Source: Phoronis australis
Taxonomy: Eukaryota; Phoronida; Phoronidae
Assembly: GCA_002633005.1 (NCBI GenBank)
Contig: NMRA01000421.1
Coordinates: 86,542 to 150,541 of the forward strand
Length of the DNA: 64,000 nucleotides
Direction of reading: 5' to 3'
How positions within the stretch are numbered: position 1 is the first letter of the stretch; each line of letters begins with the position of its first letter. Below, piece after piece: positions 45,859 through 59,646 of this stretch. Position numbers and translations under genes: made by a program. A model generated the notes under the pieces. That model saw only the letters and a program-made list of their open reading frames with translations. It was not told where the DNA came from and searched no databases.

Positions 45859-48800
45859 TAAACATCTAATTTTCACGTGCCTGTACCGCCAACATTATGG
45901 CCAAATTGACTGGAGGATAAGAAAATAGCACTTTCAGCGCAAATAGCGTCGCTTGGGTGAGATTGTCAAAAGTTTCGTATCTTGCTTTCTATTAAAATCG
46001 TATAATAATATCATGAGTTTTAATTCAGGGATACATTTGAATCGACACAGTACAATAATTTTGTTATGTTGAACACTGGGTTATTTCTCTAACTGTTTGA
46101 GATACGGGCGGCGGCACGTTCAAAAATTCGCTGAGTTTGGCAGCCTAGTTTCTCCCGCGACAAACGGCGCGCATTCCTAGCACAGAAGCACGGTTTATCT
46201 CGAAAAACTTTCTACTCTGACGGCATGTAGTTGTCCGCGCGGCGTGTCTTGACAACGCGTACGTGTACTCTCATCGCATCATCCAACACCACCCTCGTTG
46301 ATGCTAAATGTCCTCTCGCAAGACACCACAGCTTTCCGACTTCTCGTGCACACGCACGATTTCTGAACGGACTCCTCAAGCTGAGTGTAGTTCCAGATTC
46401 GGTTGTCAAACGGAGATTTCTGCGTATCCAGCGATGACTTCGGTAAGAGTTGGCATACTCAACTTTTTTGCAGACGAACAAACAGGCTCGGGCTCTGAAC
46501 AGGAATACACCATTTCACCACCAACTTCCACATCGTCATAAAAAGAATTTTATTCTAATTCTCACATCAGCTATATCAGCTGGTACAGCAATCCCAATTG
46601 CCCGGTTACAGAACATGAATAAATTTTACCACTGATAACTCACCATGTCTTCAGACAACAATGTTGTCAATGCAAATGAAGGCACTCCGGTTATCATTTC
46701 AACTTTTTGGGTTTTAAAGATGATCATGCATTTTCGTCTACTCATGTTCAGCTTATTTTATGAGTACTACCTCAATTTATTTGTCCCCGAACACAACTAC
46801 ATACACCCAGATTTAAAAATAAAAAATTGGACAATAGGTGAATTTTTGAAATGTGAATAATCACTGTTTTGTTGCTTTGATTTTAAAACTTCTGGTGCTG
46901 GTGACCTTGTGCATGCGCAGAAGTGTAGGGCAACTTAACTCGTGTAGTCAGGTCACATCACTGTTGGGAAGCTAGGGCAAAATTTTGAGAGGGATTGTTA
47001 AGCATTGCTCAATGTTTAGGTGTTTTAAAATGATGAAGAAATGGAAGTTTTGGAAAGCAATTGAGTGAATTAGAAACCAATAATGGAAACATTCATGAAA
47101 AGAAACAGAACCCCATAATCCGCATCATAGTAAGAAAATGTTCAATATAACAAACAAGTGGAATACAGTTTACTCATTGGAATGTGTGCAAAATATTAAA
47201 CTAAGCAATCAGAGTGTAGACTGGACTGAATTATTTGTAATTTTAAAAACAAGTCAAGAGTGAATAATAGGACCAGGTGTGTAGGTAGGCTAGTACTGGT
47301 GTGCAGAATACAATGGCTAATCAATGTCATCAAGTTCATTTAACAGAGAGTGCTCTATAGCAACCGGAATCTGTAGAAAACAAGAAATTTTAACAAATGT
47401 AAAGAAATGAGAACAAGGTAACAAAGATATGGCTGCAGAATGCACTCTCTACCTCTTAATAGATAACTTAAATAGTAAAAAGCAATGGCTTGACATTATT
47501 TCAACATTGTTCTTACTGCTACTTGCTATCATGGAAATAACTTAAGTGAGAATACATACAAAGAAATTCGTGAAAGAAAACCATGCCAATATTCTAACAC
47601 AATCATTCCAAAAACCTTACATACCTTCACCTACTAATGAGGAAGCAGTGATTGTCAGGAGCTTCTCATCAACTCTGACAATAAAACATCTTTGAAAAAC
47701 ATCAATGGCGCATGCCTGGCCTTCTCTTACTTCCTGTTTAGTCCTTATCCTCTCTAAACTGCACCAGATCATTTTTGACCAGTTCTTTCGGGAGTAACAT
47801 CTGCTTGACAGTCGCAGCTTTTACTTTTTTCTACCTAGGATAACATTAGAGTCAAACATTACTCAGTGGTAACAGCTATAAGGATCTTTTTACAAATATC
47901 AAAAAATGAATGACAAAATACTGCATATTTTGGCCATTCTGCGGTAATTTAAAATTATTCATGATAGCAAAAAGTATTCCTACAGTAGAATGTGACACAT
48001 CGTAATTGCAGTTGGAGATAATATAATATGGCAAAACAACAGCAAACCACAAACAAAGACATTTTGTTTTCATCAATGAACACCAATGCTTCGAAAATGG
48101 CATGTTAATTATTTCTCTTGTTCATGTCTCATGAGGGGAAACTCACAGATTCCTGGGCTACTCCTAAATCCGCCAGTGAGACTACTTGCTATCATGGTAA
48201 TTCTCCAGATAGGAAACCCTATCATTATCTCAATATGGATTAGCCTCCACTCATTCACTAATCACACTGGGCAGGTTTAGAGGGTGAAGAAAGTATCCAC
48301 CCTACCTCACCTTTATAATTTTTGTAACAAGTAAAATGGAATAAGTTTGCATTTCCCCTTATAGTTTGCATTTTTCATGGTAACAACGGACAACATTTGT
48401 CGAGTGAAATAAGTAAAATATGGAAAATTGTTAGTTGACACTTAATGACCCCAAGTGCGTAGTGCGAAAGTGGAGGCATAACTGAGAAGCTCAATAACAG
48501 GTAATTTTACAACTGCTACGTCAACAAAAAGTTAACTTTTGATGAACAAAAGGGCAGGCAGTAAACAGTTAATTAGGTTATTGTTTACAATTCGACTCTA
48601 TTAACGTACATACTTGATACTAATATTTACTGAATCCTCTAGCCACGGTGTTTCCAAAAATGTATTACTTGTACCGATTGGTCGCTTCTTATTCATAGTT
48701 TCTGAGTTTTCCAAGGCGTTCATTTGCGCTGATTTACTGAGGCATCAATTTCTAAAAGTGCGAAACATTTCGGCAGGGTTAAATACTGCGCGATATACAT

Positions 48801-49033
48801 GTGTTCAACCGCGCAGCTAAAAGCCGCCGTGTTGAGCATCACCGACGCAATTTTAGGAATTAAGACGGCAGTGTTCTCTTTGGTCGCAGTGGTGGATTTG
48901 GGGTCGTTATAGGTATCCTACCCTCCTCTTGGCCGTCAAAAAATGGTGAAATGTCACGTAAAACATTATCATGTTGTTACTTTTCACAGGCTTGTACTCT
49001 TGTGTCTGTCTGCATGTGTGTTGGGCAAATATA
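45859..49033. other. No firm gene; GC-rich patch at 46100-46480
   Basis: The GC-richer patch near 46100-46480 contains several CpG sites and open frames on both strands. I found no convincing start, splice or domain. It could be a promoter-associated CpG cluster. The remaining sequence is AT-rich without recognised features. Confidence 0.3.
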
Positions 49034-49249
49034 TCACAAAATGAAAAATGTTGGTCCACTCATAATGTCCAAGATCCGATATGTTCCCTTATCGGGTTCC
49101 TTTGCAACTTTTCGTTTGATTGATAAAAACTCCGTTTGGCCTTCATTTTCAAGCATTTCCAAAAGTCGTTTAACTGATTGCAGGGACGGAGCAGACAGTC
49201 TGACTGGACCAATGTCTATCCAATCTAGCTGCTGAAACGTTGATTTCAT
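49034..49249 (-). CDS. Unrecognised short open frame, possible exon
   Basis: The frame of 71 codons starts MKSTFQQLDWIDIGPVRLSA and contains the amphipathic stretch SVKRLLEMLENEGQTEFLSI. Its composition resembles a folded protein more than the random frames nearby. No splice sites or homologous family were recognised, so it may be chance or a worn exon. Confidence 0.2.
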   Translation of the reverse strand: MKSTFQQLDWIDIGPVRLSAPSLQSVKRLLEMLENEGQTEFLSIKRKVAKEPDKGTYRILDIMSGPTFFIL

Positions 49250-49789
49250 CCTTCGTTTATTTTCTTTTTTCTACAAAATTAACTTTTTCTCTAATTAGTT
49301 GTGTGAGGAAACCTTTTTTCCTTAGGAGAAAGATGTTCAGGCTTTTTTCGACTTAAGTTATTGGTAACAGACCCATCAGCAAATGTCCGCACTGATTCTA
49401 CTACTGTGTGTCACTTATACATGTACCCATACGATCAAGGTGAGCTACATGTACATGTAATCCAGATTGATAAAATACTATGGTGCTCTGGATACTTTAA
49501 TTAAACCTGATTTTATTGAAACCCCCCCCTCTTGGTCTAACAAAACCAGCTTTACAGGTTTTTAAAACATGTTAACAAATTGTAGATTCAGTCTAAAATT
49601 ACACCTGAACTTGTTAAACCACCTTTCTGAAATCGGCTGTGTTGGACTACTCGCATAATTCGATTTGTTATAGTTCCGTAATTGTGACGGTCAACAACGC
49701 TGATCTGTTGTCATTGCATACGAACACCTTTCTCAGTTTTGCCATAGTTAAGTGAAGGGTCAACAATGTCACTATGGCATCCAGACAAA

Positions 49790-49873
49790 TATCTTGAATC
49801 ACTGGGAGTTTCCTCAATGTCTTGAGTCACTGGGAATTTCCTCAATATCTTGAATCACTTGGAGTTTCCTCAA
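49790..49873 (+). repeat. 28-bp tandem repeat, 3 copies
   Basis: The unit is TATCTTGAATCACTGGGAGT plus TTCCTCAA, with one or two changes per copy. Confidence 0.9.
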
Positions 49874-50510
49874 CTCACAAGCAGCATGTGATCTACCAGG
49901 CGCGGATCTACGTAGTTATGGTCATGTTTCCTGACGAGAGGGGTTAAGGTTGGGTGGCGGAATTGGTGATGACCGGTATGGCAAAATTGGTTGTCGGACT
50001 AGGACAAAATGCGCTAATTGGGAAGATGAAACGTATGATCGCACGCCATACATCTCGTACTTTCGCTTGCCAGCAGATCGTCGCCTGCACAAACCCTCAT
50101 TTGGCAAGGAGGGCGCTACAATGACACCAAGGCTACGTTTTGTGGACGCAAGAAACACACGAAATGATATTTCACTCGTTAAATATATTTATGTGAGAAT
50201 ATGGACTCGTCCCTCTTATACCCCCATCTTTCGGACTGGTCCAATATCGCCCAAGTATTTGCCATTCACAATTAACAAGGAAAACGCAAGTTATGGGAAC
50301 ATTTTACTTTAGGAAACCATAGACCTCCCCCCCTCCCCCCGCGCTTATGATACGTAACGCCGTTAGAACTGGGTTTAAGCTAGCGAGACATTCTCAGACT
50401 GACAAACATGAATCAGTTATTTACATGGGGGAATTTAATGGGGCATGACCTATAAACGCCGTCGGTTTTAGAGCCAACTTACGCGCATATTTTTCCTTGA
50501 GAAATGGTTG
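49874..50510. other. No recognised gene; long plus-strand open frame
   Basis: A frame without a proper ATG start runs about 49950-50312 (+), including TRTKCANWEDETYDRTPYIS. It has no known motif and no clear splice sites, so I do not call it a gene. Confidence 0.25.
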
Positions 50511-50660
50511 ATCTATCTGCGGCGCAGCACTGAAAAAAGCGAGGGGCTAAAGCCAACTCAGCCCCTTGTGGTGCGCCGCCTATAGACCATGTGCGGTGTA
50601 GCACAGAAAAAATGGAGGACTATAGCCCGGCCCCTATGGTGCGCCGCCCATGTGATCTTG
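50511..50660 (+). repeat. Two-copy tandem repeat, about 70 bp
   Basis: TGCGGCGCAGCACTGAAAAA, then CCCCTTGTGGTGCGCCGCC, is repeated as TGCGGTGTAGCACAGAAAAA, then CCCCTATGGTGCGCCGCC. Both units start and end with complementary GCGGYGYAGCAC/GTGCGCCGC words, so each could fold into a hairpin. Confidence 0.6.
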
Positions 50661-51693
50661 CCCCTTACGACATGTTTAGTCCGACAATCGGATTTATACA
50701 GGATAAAATTTGTAATAACCCGTACGTGAACCGGGGTATGGTATCCAGATTTCAAAACTTCTATTATCTGTTCACAAGCAGATGCAGCATAATCACGAAG
50801 GTGACATATTCAATGCCACTGACCAATCACTGCTGTCCAAACTCTCACGTGTTCGATGAATAGTGCAGACGATTTTCAGCAGCGCAACTGGTGAGCCTGT
50901 GAGTAAAAACGTCTTGGCTTGTGTAGTGCACGATTTCAAGGTATGACCCTTTATTTGGTATATTTATTTATAAGAATGGGTATTTTAGGACGTTTCTTTG
51001 GCAGAAAATTCAGTGTAGGCCTACATGCAGTTAACAATATTGCCAACATTCAAATGTTCATGTTCGCGTTTTAATCAAGAAAAATGTCGACAAACTGAAG
51101 ACAGATTCTAAGTTTCTTTGACTTGTTTACATCAATTGGTTTTGCTGAATTCATAGGATTTTCAAGCAAAACTTGAACATTATAAACCTTGTTGTGGTGA
51201 TTCCCCATCTTCATTGGTGTATTTGTTTTTCCAGAGCAACGGTTTGGCATTTTTGTTCTTTGTTTGGGTTGAATTTGGTTACACTAAATCGCCCGTAAGT
51301 CCTGATCACATCTCCATGGTGATCGAAACTGGTCCGGCTTGACAAGCAACTTAATTGGGAACCGATTGTCTTGCGAAGCCCACAGGAGATTTTCAGTTTG
51401 AGTAACGATCATGATGGGATCAACGTTATAACAATAAAGGGTCTAGATCTAAAGTTTAGTAATATGACATATACGTACAAGTAAATTAAACGAATATTTA
51501 TTTTTAGCGATCCTTTATTATAGTCATTGTAACCTTAAAAAGTAATTGTTTAACAAGTCGAAACCGAGTAACATGAATGGAGTTTCGAATACAGAAAAGG
51601 TCAAAGCCGTATCTTTTATTATTTATTGCCATTGGGAATGAATTACGTGTATTTTATATTGAGTTACTCTGTCGATAAGCCGAAGCCTTTAAA

Positions 51694-51846
51694 CTGTGTA
51701 TAGTACACTACCAGCGTTCGAAATACACGCTGGCTCGGGGCTAGTAACTTTTAAAAGCAACTTGGCAGCCGGGCCAATAAATTTTCTAACTAATTGGCCC
51801 GGCGGACCAGCATATTTACTTGCTGAAGTTCGAATACTGTACACTA
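51694..51846. mobile_element. Short palindromic (foldback) element
   Basis: A perfect 10-base stem, CCGGGCCAAT and ATTGGCCCGG, flanks a 14-base loop near 51777-51810. Outer arms GTGTATAGTACACTACCAGC...TTCGAA and TTCGAATACTGTACAC are also partly complementary. This suggests an about 150-bp MITE-like foldback. Confidence 0.5.
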
Positions 51847-52616
51847 CATGTACATGTATGATTCAACATAGGGGAGATGATCCTGATATACCTTCAAAAC
51901 TGAACACCTTCGAAAAAAGACTAAGTTTAGCACCCCGGCAATTATTGTGAAGTAACAAGCAAAAATAATCATTGAAAATATTTAAATCAAAAATACAACA
52001 ATACAACGATTAGAGTCAGAAGAAATGATTGTCTGCTTTCATTTCAACAGTGTTTGTACTTTGTGTCGGACGTATGTTTATGTGTTAAAACCGACTGTAC
52101 AGATGACCAAGAGACGCGCTCCTTTAACGCTAAGTTTGTTTTTTCGCCTATATTTGTGTTATTCATTGCGCTATCAAATTTTGCTGCGTGAGACTCGGTG
52201 ATGGATAACAAACGTGCTGAACACTTATGTATGGGCTAGAGGCCCGTACCATCGCACATTCAAAACCCTGCAGACAATCATCGTAGACTACATTATACAA
52301 AAGGTCAACATGACCATCCAAAGGCTAGCGGTACCTAGCTGGCCCTTTTGCGAGAGAGCCTCCAGGCCAGGTTTCAATTTGTACGCAACCAATTACCAGT
52401 TTCATCAATGAAAGAACGAAGTCGCGTTACTTGCTTGAGCTATTGCTCCACGAGCGCTCAGTTATGTGATGAAATCTTAATCTTTCACTGATACACTGTA
52501 CGTTTTGATCCAACGCACGCAAAAACAGCTATGTTGAAAATTGGCCAAAATATAATTTGTTCAAACAAGTGACATTGCGATACTTATTGTCCCGCAGTTT
52601 TACAAAACTGTAAATA

Positions 52617-52752
52617 TGTTCATATTCTATGTTCATATTCTATGTTCATTTTCTATGTTCATTTTCTATGTTCATTTATTATTCTATATTCATAGTTTAT
52701 GTTCATATTCTATATTCATACTTCATGTTCATATTCTATGTCCATATTATAT
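52617..52752 (+). repeat. 12-bp tandem repeat TTCATATTCTATG
   Basis: About ten units of TTCATATTCTAT with small variants. Confidence 0.85.
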
Positions 52753-52994
52753 GTACTCCAAAAGCACTTTGGTATTGAAATTTTGCTAAACTATGTGATA
52801 AAAATCCAACACGGAAAGCACCTGTGTATGGGATTGTCTGTGACAGTTACGCTTTTAAAGTTCGCAAATGAGCTTCCACGTCGTGTCGTTGCCTCGTGAT
52901 CATGACGTCATAGACTATACGTGCAAAATTCAACTTAAAACAGTCACTTAAATTGTTGAATTGACGTTTGCACGTAAGTAAAATTTAATAAGTA

Positions 52995-53157
52995 CAGTGG
53001 CGGATTTAAGAGAGGCCAAGGGGGACATGGCCCCCACTAAAATTCTCCAAGATTCCATTTAGCAGTACGGGGTTGCGAATGTCTGACGGGCAAAATCCTG
53101 CCTGGCTAATACCCTGCTTTCCTCCCCCCGTAACTCAAAATCCTGGATCCGCCCCTG
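52995..53157. mobile_element. 163-bp MITE-like element with CAG...CTG ends
   Basis: The left end CAGTGGCGGATTTAAGAG and the reverse complement of the right end, CAGGGGCGGATCCAGGAT, form imperfect TIRs. CAG/CTG ends with GGCGGATC are typical of hAT-type MITEs. An exact 8-bp target duplication is not seen (AATAAGTA versus ACGTATAT), so the boundaries are uncertain. Confidence 0.5.
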
Positions 53158-56100
53158 ACGTATATTGCTTACACTGCGTTATTTTTATGCATGTAAGCAC
53201 ATCTAGTAATCTACGTTGTACACATGTCAAAATGGGAAGCAGCAACTGTGAAATTTAATTACTGGAAGGACTAATTAAAGTATCCGCACACGATGAGGCA
53301 TCGATACCCAATAGTCGTCAAAAAGAGACATAATGCGAATACTAACTCTTTCTTGAGATGCCCCAACTTCTATTGCGTAAGCCGTCTGGGCTACTCAATG
53401 CGAGGACTCGACTTTTGTGCGTCACCCCTTATCAGTGTTGCCGAAATATCCCAGATTACAATGACCTTTGGATGTGGGAAGGGATATTTATACTCGGTAG
53501 GTTGCGACTGTTGGCCTCGAGTTGACTGCCAAGATAATTTGACATATTCACAGAGACCAGTGTAACACAGACTATTATCGATCTTAGACAAGGTTGATTC
53601 TTTCATAAACTATCTGCACCAGCAATATCCTTTCCCGAACATTTAGGACAGCCATCCATGAGACTATGCAAATGGGACCCCATTTCTGTAGAGACGAAAT
53701 TAAGCCTTGGTGATGTCCAGGCCAATGTTCTTAAGGAATTGGTGATTCCATGGATTTTGAGGCAGATTTAAAGTAGCCACACACACATTGATGAGTTAGT
53801 TGCCGGTGTGAAATGACTACTAAGGAAGTTAGACGTACGCTGACAAAATTATAGCAAAACTATATCATTCGCCCTTGGTTTGATTATTATGGCAGCAGAT
53901 TTGAGTTCTACCGTGGGTGACATATTTTACGGTTTTGGAAAAAACAAATGTGCTGATATTGGTTTAAATTAAACTCGAGTAGGAGTTGACACCAGTATCA
54001 CTTTTCTATGAAATGAAAAACGATAGCAAGTATAGCTATAGTGAAATTCTGGCAGCCATTTTGAAATGAAATACTCAGAACTGTGTTCATCATTTAAATA
54101 TAGATTATTACAAGTTCTCAGTCGTTATACCCCTCATCTAGAGCCCGAATGGATTTTGGAGAATTATCGCACGACGGGCGTTATACAGCATACTGAACGA
54201 AAAACATGGCACTGAATCGATCTTCCTTTCTCGATTCGCCTTGGCTTTGGAACTACTTTCTCTGTCAGAGGCTCGAGGCCGGAGGTCGTGACCTTTTAAG
54301 AAACGCCGAGTCATTCTTGTTAAATAGTCTTTTTACTCAAAACCATGTGAACATTTAAACAGAATAGAAGTGAATATATAAAATAAGTTTTAGAAAATAG
54401 GCTACATTTACTACATATCTTATCACGCTAAGCTTCCACCGTGAAAATGTAATCTGCTAAAGTAGGTTACCACTGGTTACTGGGTATACTATCAAAGATT
54501 CCCGACGACACGTTAACCATATCTAAACTAGAGATCGATGATTTACAGGTGAGAGAAAATGACAGAAAAAATTTTCTGAATTGAAGGCATCGTTTTTGTA
54601 GAAATTGTACGTCTTATATTTCACAGCGTATAAATGTCGGTAAAATGCGGTTTGTTGAGCATGCAATTATTGCGCGTCCTCATTTAGTTATTCATTTTTC
54701 ACTTAAGAGGACGTCAGCAGCTGAATAGCTCAGCGTTTAAAGTCCTCGTAGCACACGTTTTTCACCCTTTTTAAATGGTTAGAAGAAATTATAGGAAACC
54801 ACGCAGTACCATAACCAATACACAATCCGTAGTCGAAGAAAGTTTAAATAAACGAGCCACTCACCGAAGCACACACTGCCATTTTGAACTAACCGCGACA
54901 CCGGAAGTACAATTCATTCAGGAGCCCAGGCTTAAGAACGCCGCTGTGCGACTAGAGCAGTGTCTGTTACCAGCCTGCAAACGGGGATAAAATAATTGAC
55001 AGCGGACCTTAACTTTAATAAAACCAAGTTGTACTGAAACTGTTGACAAAACAGTTGCAAAATAAATTTTGACAGAAATTATTTTGCCAGACTCGGACCT
55101 GCAGCTGATGACAAGGTGCAGACCGATAGAAACCACTGCAATGGCGAAAGACGAAGGCCTGAAGTCCCAGGCTGTTTTATCGGAATAAATGGTTCAAATC
55201 ATTATTGCCATATACATACAAAATTAGTTCCAGACACGTGCACAAAATTACGGACTAGTCACAGTCCTGTGCCAATGATTATAGCGGGCTAGGTTAAGCG
55301 TGTTTTACAGAGTGTAATGAACTCTGGTAAACAAACAGCATAAACAGAACAACGAACATGCAATATCAAAACAATTGAATAAAATAGTTAATATACAGTT
55401 AGAATATCTTGGCGATTAAACTTGCGAAGATATCGAAAATAAATTTAGACGGAAACTAAGATACCGGCGGTGGTCTCTTGCGACTTCCGCTGACTGTCAA
55501 CAAATAACAATGAACCACAGAATACCATTTGGTGGCGAAATAACTTCAGGAAGAAAACTTGCCGTGGTGCCAAATGGTATAATATCAGTAATAATGAGCT
55601 TAAGGTAAAAGTAACAATTCCCACTTAGCCAGAAACATTCGTATATTAAGCTGCTACCCGGCGGAGCCGAACCGCCTGGCCTGCCGTGTGCGGACATCGG
55701 TGTTCTGCGTGGCAAGATGAACATATTAATTAGCTACCCGGGCCTTGAATGAGTGAAATTCCTGTGATGAAGAAATTAAAAAATAGTGCGTCATGCTCAC
55801 AACACTGCATTATTTTCCCATCGCGGAATTTTTATATTTAGACAACATACGTATATATTGTGAGTTTTTGTCAGGTTTTAAAATAGATTTTTCCTGATAA
55901 TTGAAAACCAAGGCCAATTTAACAAGTGATTATTTTCCGGGCGAAAAGTCACGGAAACTGCAGGGAAATTTCTTCACCGGTTACTCTGTCCGGGCAAACT
56001 CAAGCACAGGTGCTCGTTATTACAATTACTGGGTTCTCTTTTTTGGTGAAATTTGTTTTGTTTGTTGAAACATCGCCGTGTGTGGATATTTTTTCTATTT

Positions 56101-57473
56101 TACATGATAACGGCCTGTAGGCTAAAGCCATTGCCGATTTGTTGCCAATTAAGCACTTCGTTCACACGTCCTGGTAGTTAAACGGTAACTGCTCACTCCA
56201 GGCTGGTACATTACATAAGTTTCACTATATGACGATGAAGATAAGACATTTGTTGATTAAGTTTTTGAAGTGTATTGCCCTTTCAGATAAGGACTTTAAG
56301 GCGACGGGTGTCATTACACGAAACTTGAATGAAGCCAGTTCGAATCCGACCTTGGCTTCCCGCCAAAATGTTAATCAACACGCGTTCATCAACAAAATGG
56401 GTTAATCAACGATTGTAATGGCCATGCTGATTATGTGGTATAAAACTTCTTCAGTGAACTTCTTGTGGCACACATGATCGATTTTTGTTGTTTTATTTAC
56501 GTATATTTATTCTATAATTTGACATTAACAGTTACGGATTGTATGCCAAACCAGAGACTACATACGATGCCAAAACTGCTGAGTGATCATGTTTAAAACT
56601 ACTAAATGACGGCTAGTTACCGTGTTGATAGCAATGGTTACCTAGATTAATTTCGTCAATCCTCTGACAAGTTGTGGAAACAAATTTACCATCACTGGCT
56701 TGATCCACAGAAATATGGGTGGATGAAATACATCACAAGCAAATTGCTTTCACCAAGTATAATTCCGGACGGTATCAAACTCGCCACCGATTGCATACTG
56801 GAGATGATTAGGTGTGAAGGTGATATTTAGGAAGATGCGGTAGTTGTGTCAATCATCAATCCTGCAAAGAGTATTGTGCTCACGTTCTGAGTCTTGATGG
56901 GGCATTTGGAACATGTTATGTTTAGGATGTCCTTTGCAGTATTATGGAGATAAACAGTTAATTCATCTATTAGAGCTATCATGCCGGGTATCACCGAAAA
57001 CTATAAATTCAAATGTCTCGAATAGATAGCAAATTATGCAAATTTATGAAGCAGTGATCAGCAGATTTCATTAAGTTCATTGACCACGAAAACATTTGCA
57101 AAAATATTAATAATTGCGGTCGTTTTTGCATATATTATGTAAGTTTATCATGCAACAATTTGCATTGTACATTGTAATTTGGTCATATCCTTCGCTTATT
57201 CTGTGCGCGTGATAGACTGTTGAGGTGGCATCTGAAGATTGCGAGACGAGATTCCAACTGGTATGACGAGTCATGACGGTTCGTTACAAGTCATTTCATG
57301 AAGCGGAAACGGTATTTTAGTTGTTTCTTTTTGGCTTGTACAGTAAAAGACACGTTGTATCAGACACGTGCAGGCCGATCAGGAGGACCCACTGCGCTGA
57401 TCATCCGCTTTATCAATTTATAGTTATAACCAAGCTTAAGAGTTAGAGACCTGATACGAGGGTCTAACAGTGT
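53158..57473. other. Intergenic, no firm gene
   Basis: Scattered short frames on both strands have no family motif. Two isolated tRNA-promoter-like boxes (A-like at about 56172, B-like at about 56337) are too far apart for a tRNA. Confidence 0.4.
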
Positions 57474-57535
57474 GCCCCATTGCGACTCGAACCCCCGTCC
57501 TTGAGTAAAGGACGCGGACACTTATCCCACGGGGC
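57474..57535 (-). pseudogene. tRNA-like relic or tRNA-derived SINE head
   Basis: The minus strand has a 7-base acceptor stem, GCCCCGT pairing with ATGGGGC (one G-T pair). It has a 5-base anticodon stem GTCCT/AGGAC around TTACTCA and a B-box-like GGTTCGAGTC. It is only 62 bases long: the D arm is short and the variable loop and T stem are collapsed. A functional tRNA is therefore unlikely. No CCA or terminator is evident. Confidence 0.5.
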
Positions 57536-58167
57536 CACATTCCTTTCTTGTTTGTGTTGTATGTTACATGGTCCTTTCTCGTAGCACTTCGAAATCGTAA
57601 AGCGCGTCCTGCAGAAAGTATGAAAGCCAAGATATTCCTTCACTAAACGCGGTTACGTATTACAACCCCAAAAATAGAATGCATAATTACGTGCGTTGTG
57701 ATGCATTCCAGTAGTTTCAGAATTAAATGAGTATTTCAAGAATCACGAAATTTGTTGTTTACTGATGGCAAGGCCTTGACATTTCTAAAAATCTACGACA
57801 CAAAACGCCTATCCGCGCTTTTTCTCGCACGCAGATGCTTTGCTACAAGACGTACCACGCTCAACGCATAACTATAACTATAAATTAAGTACGCAATCGT
57901 AAATTATTAGGTATTACGTACATGAAATTTCACTTTCCACTACTTAGCCGTTTACCAAACGAATATTATAAAAACCTTATTGTCTCGTTAACCCAAAGCT
58001 TTGGCCTTTCTCGATCAACATCTGTTCTGTGCGCTGCGCACATTTTAATAATTGGTTACGTTAATTATTGGTTGATCTCTTGAAACAATACATGTTATTG
58101 AAACACCAAGTAATTGCTTGCCATCACACAAGGCCAACGCTCGTCAAATGTTCATTTCTATTTGGTA

Positions 58168-58220
58168 ATAGTAGTAGTAGTAGTAGTATAGTAATAGTAG
58201 TAGTAGTAGTAGTAGTAGTT
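58168..58220. repeat. AGT trinucleotide microsatellite
   Basis: Two runs of AGT units with one short interruption. Confidence 0.95.
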
Positions 58221-59601
58221 GTGCTTCTATTTCATGTCTTAAGAAATGCAAATTAATAAATCCAGTATTGAATTAGGGAAGGCTGTGTGAAAGACTTTAC
58301 AGCCCGCTGATCAAAGAGCCGCCCATAAATTATACAAAAGTAATTAAAAACAAAGCAAACGGTACACAGTAAATACGGCGAACAAATAGACAGATATGAC
58401 TATGAAGTTTTCACTCATGAACAAATTCATGTTAATAACAATAACACATCAAATAAATGCCAACAAATAATATGATTGCTGCAGTTGGATTATCACACAG
58501 AGTTACAAACATACTGGTTGGCAATAGTGAAATCAAGACGATACTCATCTAAGCAACGATTTCTAAAATAATTTTTTACACTAAATGGAGAATACCACTA
58601 AACATTTTGTTTGAAAGCTTTATACAGAGTCGCTAGTAGTATCGAACAATCTCATGTCTTCATGTGTGCAGCTATGCAGCAAAACACCGACAGACATAAC
58701 AAATAAACACACTACATGTAGCTATTTTGTGACTGCATGTCTCATCATCAGGCAATAAGTGAAATGAATACACACGAAGCGAAATACACAATGAAATACA
58801 CGAAACAACGGGAAGAGAGGCATACAAGCAACAAACGCTAGGAAGCCCACAAGCCTATCGAAACAGAGCCAGGTTTACGAATCTTTTGATTTCCATAAAT
58901 ATACCCTTTAGAATAGTCACCTTCAATTACATTAAACATGTGTCGACCAGCTTGCGTGTTGACCGCTCTGATGTTGCTGTTCAGCTCGCGAGCGACTCTG
59001 TATTAAGCTTTCAAACAAAAAGTTTAGTCATGTTTTCAACGAAGTTTGTGTTAACGAAGGGCTGTCACCAAACTATACTAAATAGATCAATGTGTATAAA
59101 TCTTTGTATTGAATTCTAAAAAGATTTTTAGGATGGAAGTTTGTAGTAAACTTCTTTGCCTGGTGTAAATGCTAGAATAGGGAGCAATAATGAAGGTATA
59201 CAGGTAGTTCGGTACCATATTGCTAACATATTTACAAAAGAATTTGATAACGGCAGCCACGTATTTTAAGACTGTGTGATGTCTTAAACAAGGGTTCAGA
59301 GTGAGCATTATACTTGCAAACATTTCATATTCTAATAACTTCCTTGTGTAACCAGCCTCCCGTTCAGTAACGGTAGGACCTCGCTAAAAAGCAAGACTTC
59401 GCGAGATTACGTGAGATATTGCCGTGCATTTTAAATGAGAACACGTGACTTTGACTCGGTTTTAGTTAGGTCTTAGCGTAAGTCCTAGCGTCTACTGAAC
59501 GCACGCCTGAATTCTTACTATTTATACATTTAATCTCAAAAGTACCCAATGTAAGAATCGGCTTAAGTATTTCATTTGAAAAATTATTTTACCATTCTTA
59601 G
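58221..59601. other. Upstream region of the candidate gene at 59647
   Basis: I see no gene in this AT-rich stretch. An acceptor-like TTTACCATTCTTAG ends at 59601, just before the next candidate exon. Confidence 0.35.
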
Positions 59602-59646
59602 GTCAATCTTAAAGTTGCAAAGACGACGTTGTCCTCTATCAGCAGT

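Noticed and set aside
54720-54760. tRNA-like TAGCTCAGCG A box
   Set aside because: No B box or cloverleaf follows within a tRNA length.
56168-56350. tRNA gene from an A-box-like TGGTAGTTAAACGGTAACTG and B-box-like GTTCGAATCC
   Set aside because: The boxes are about 165 bases apart and no acceptor stem pairs; at most it is a disrupted SINE.
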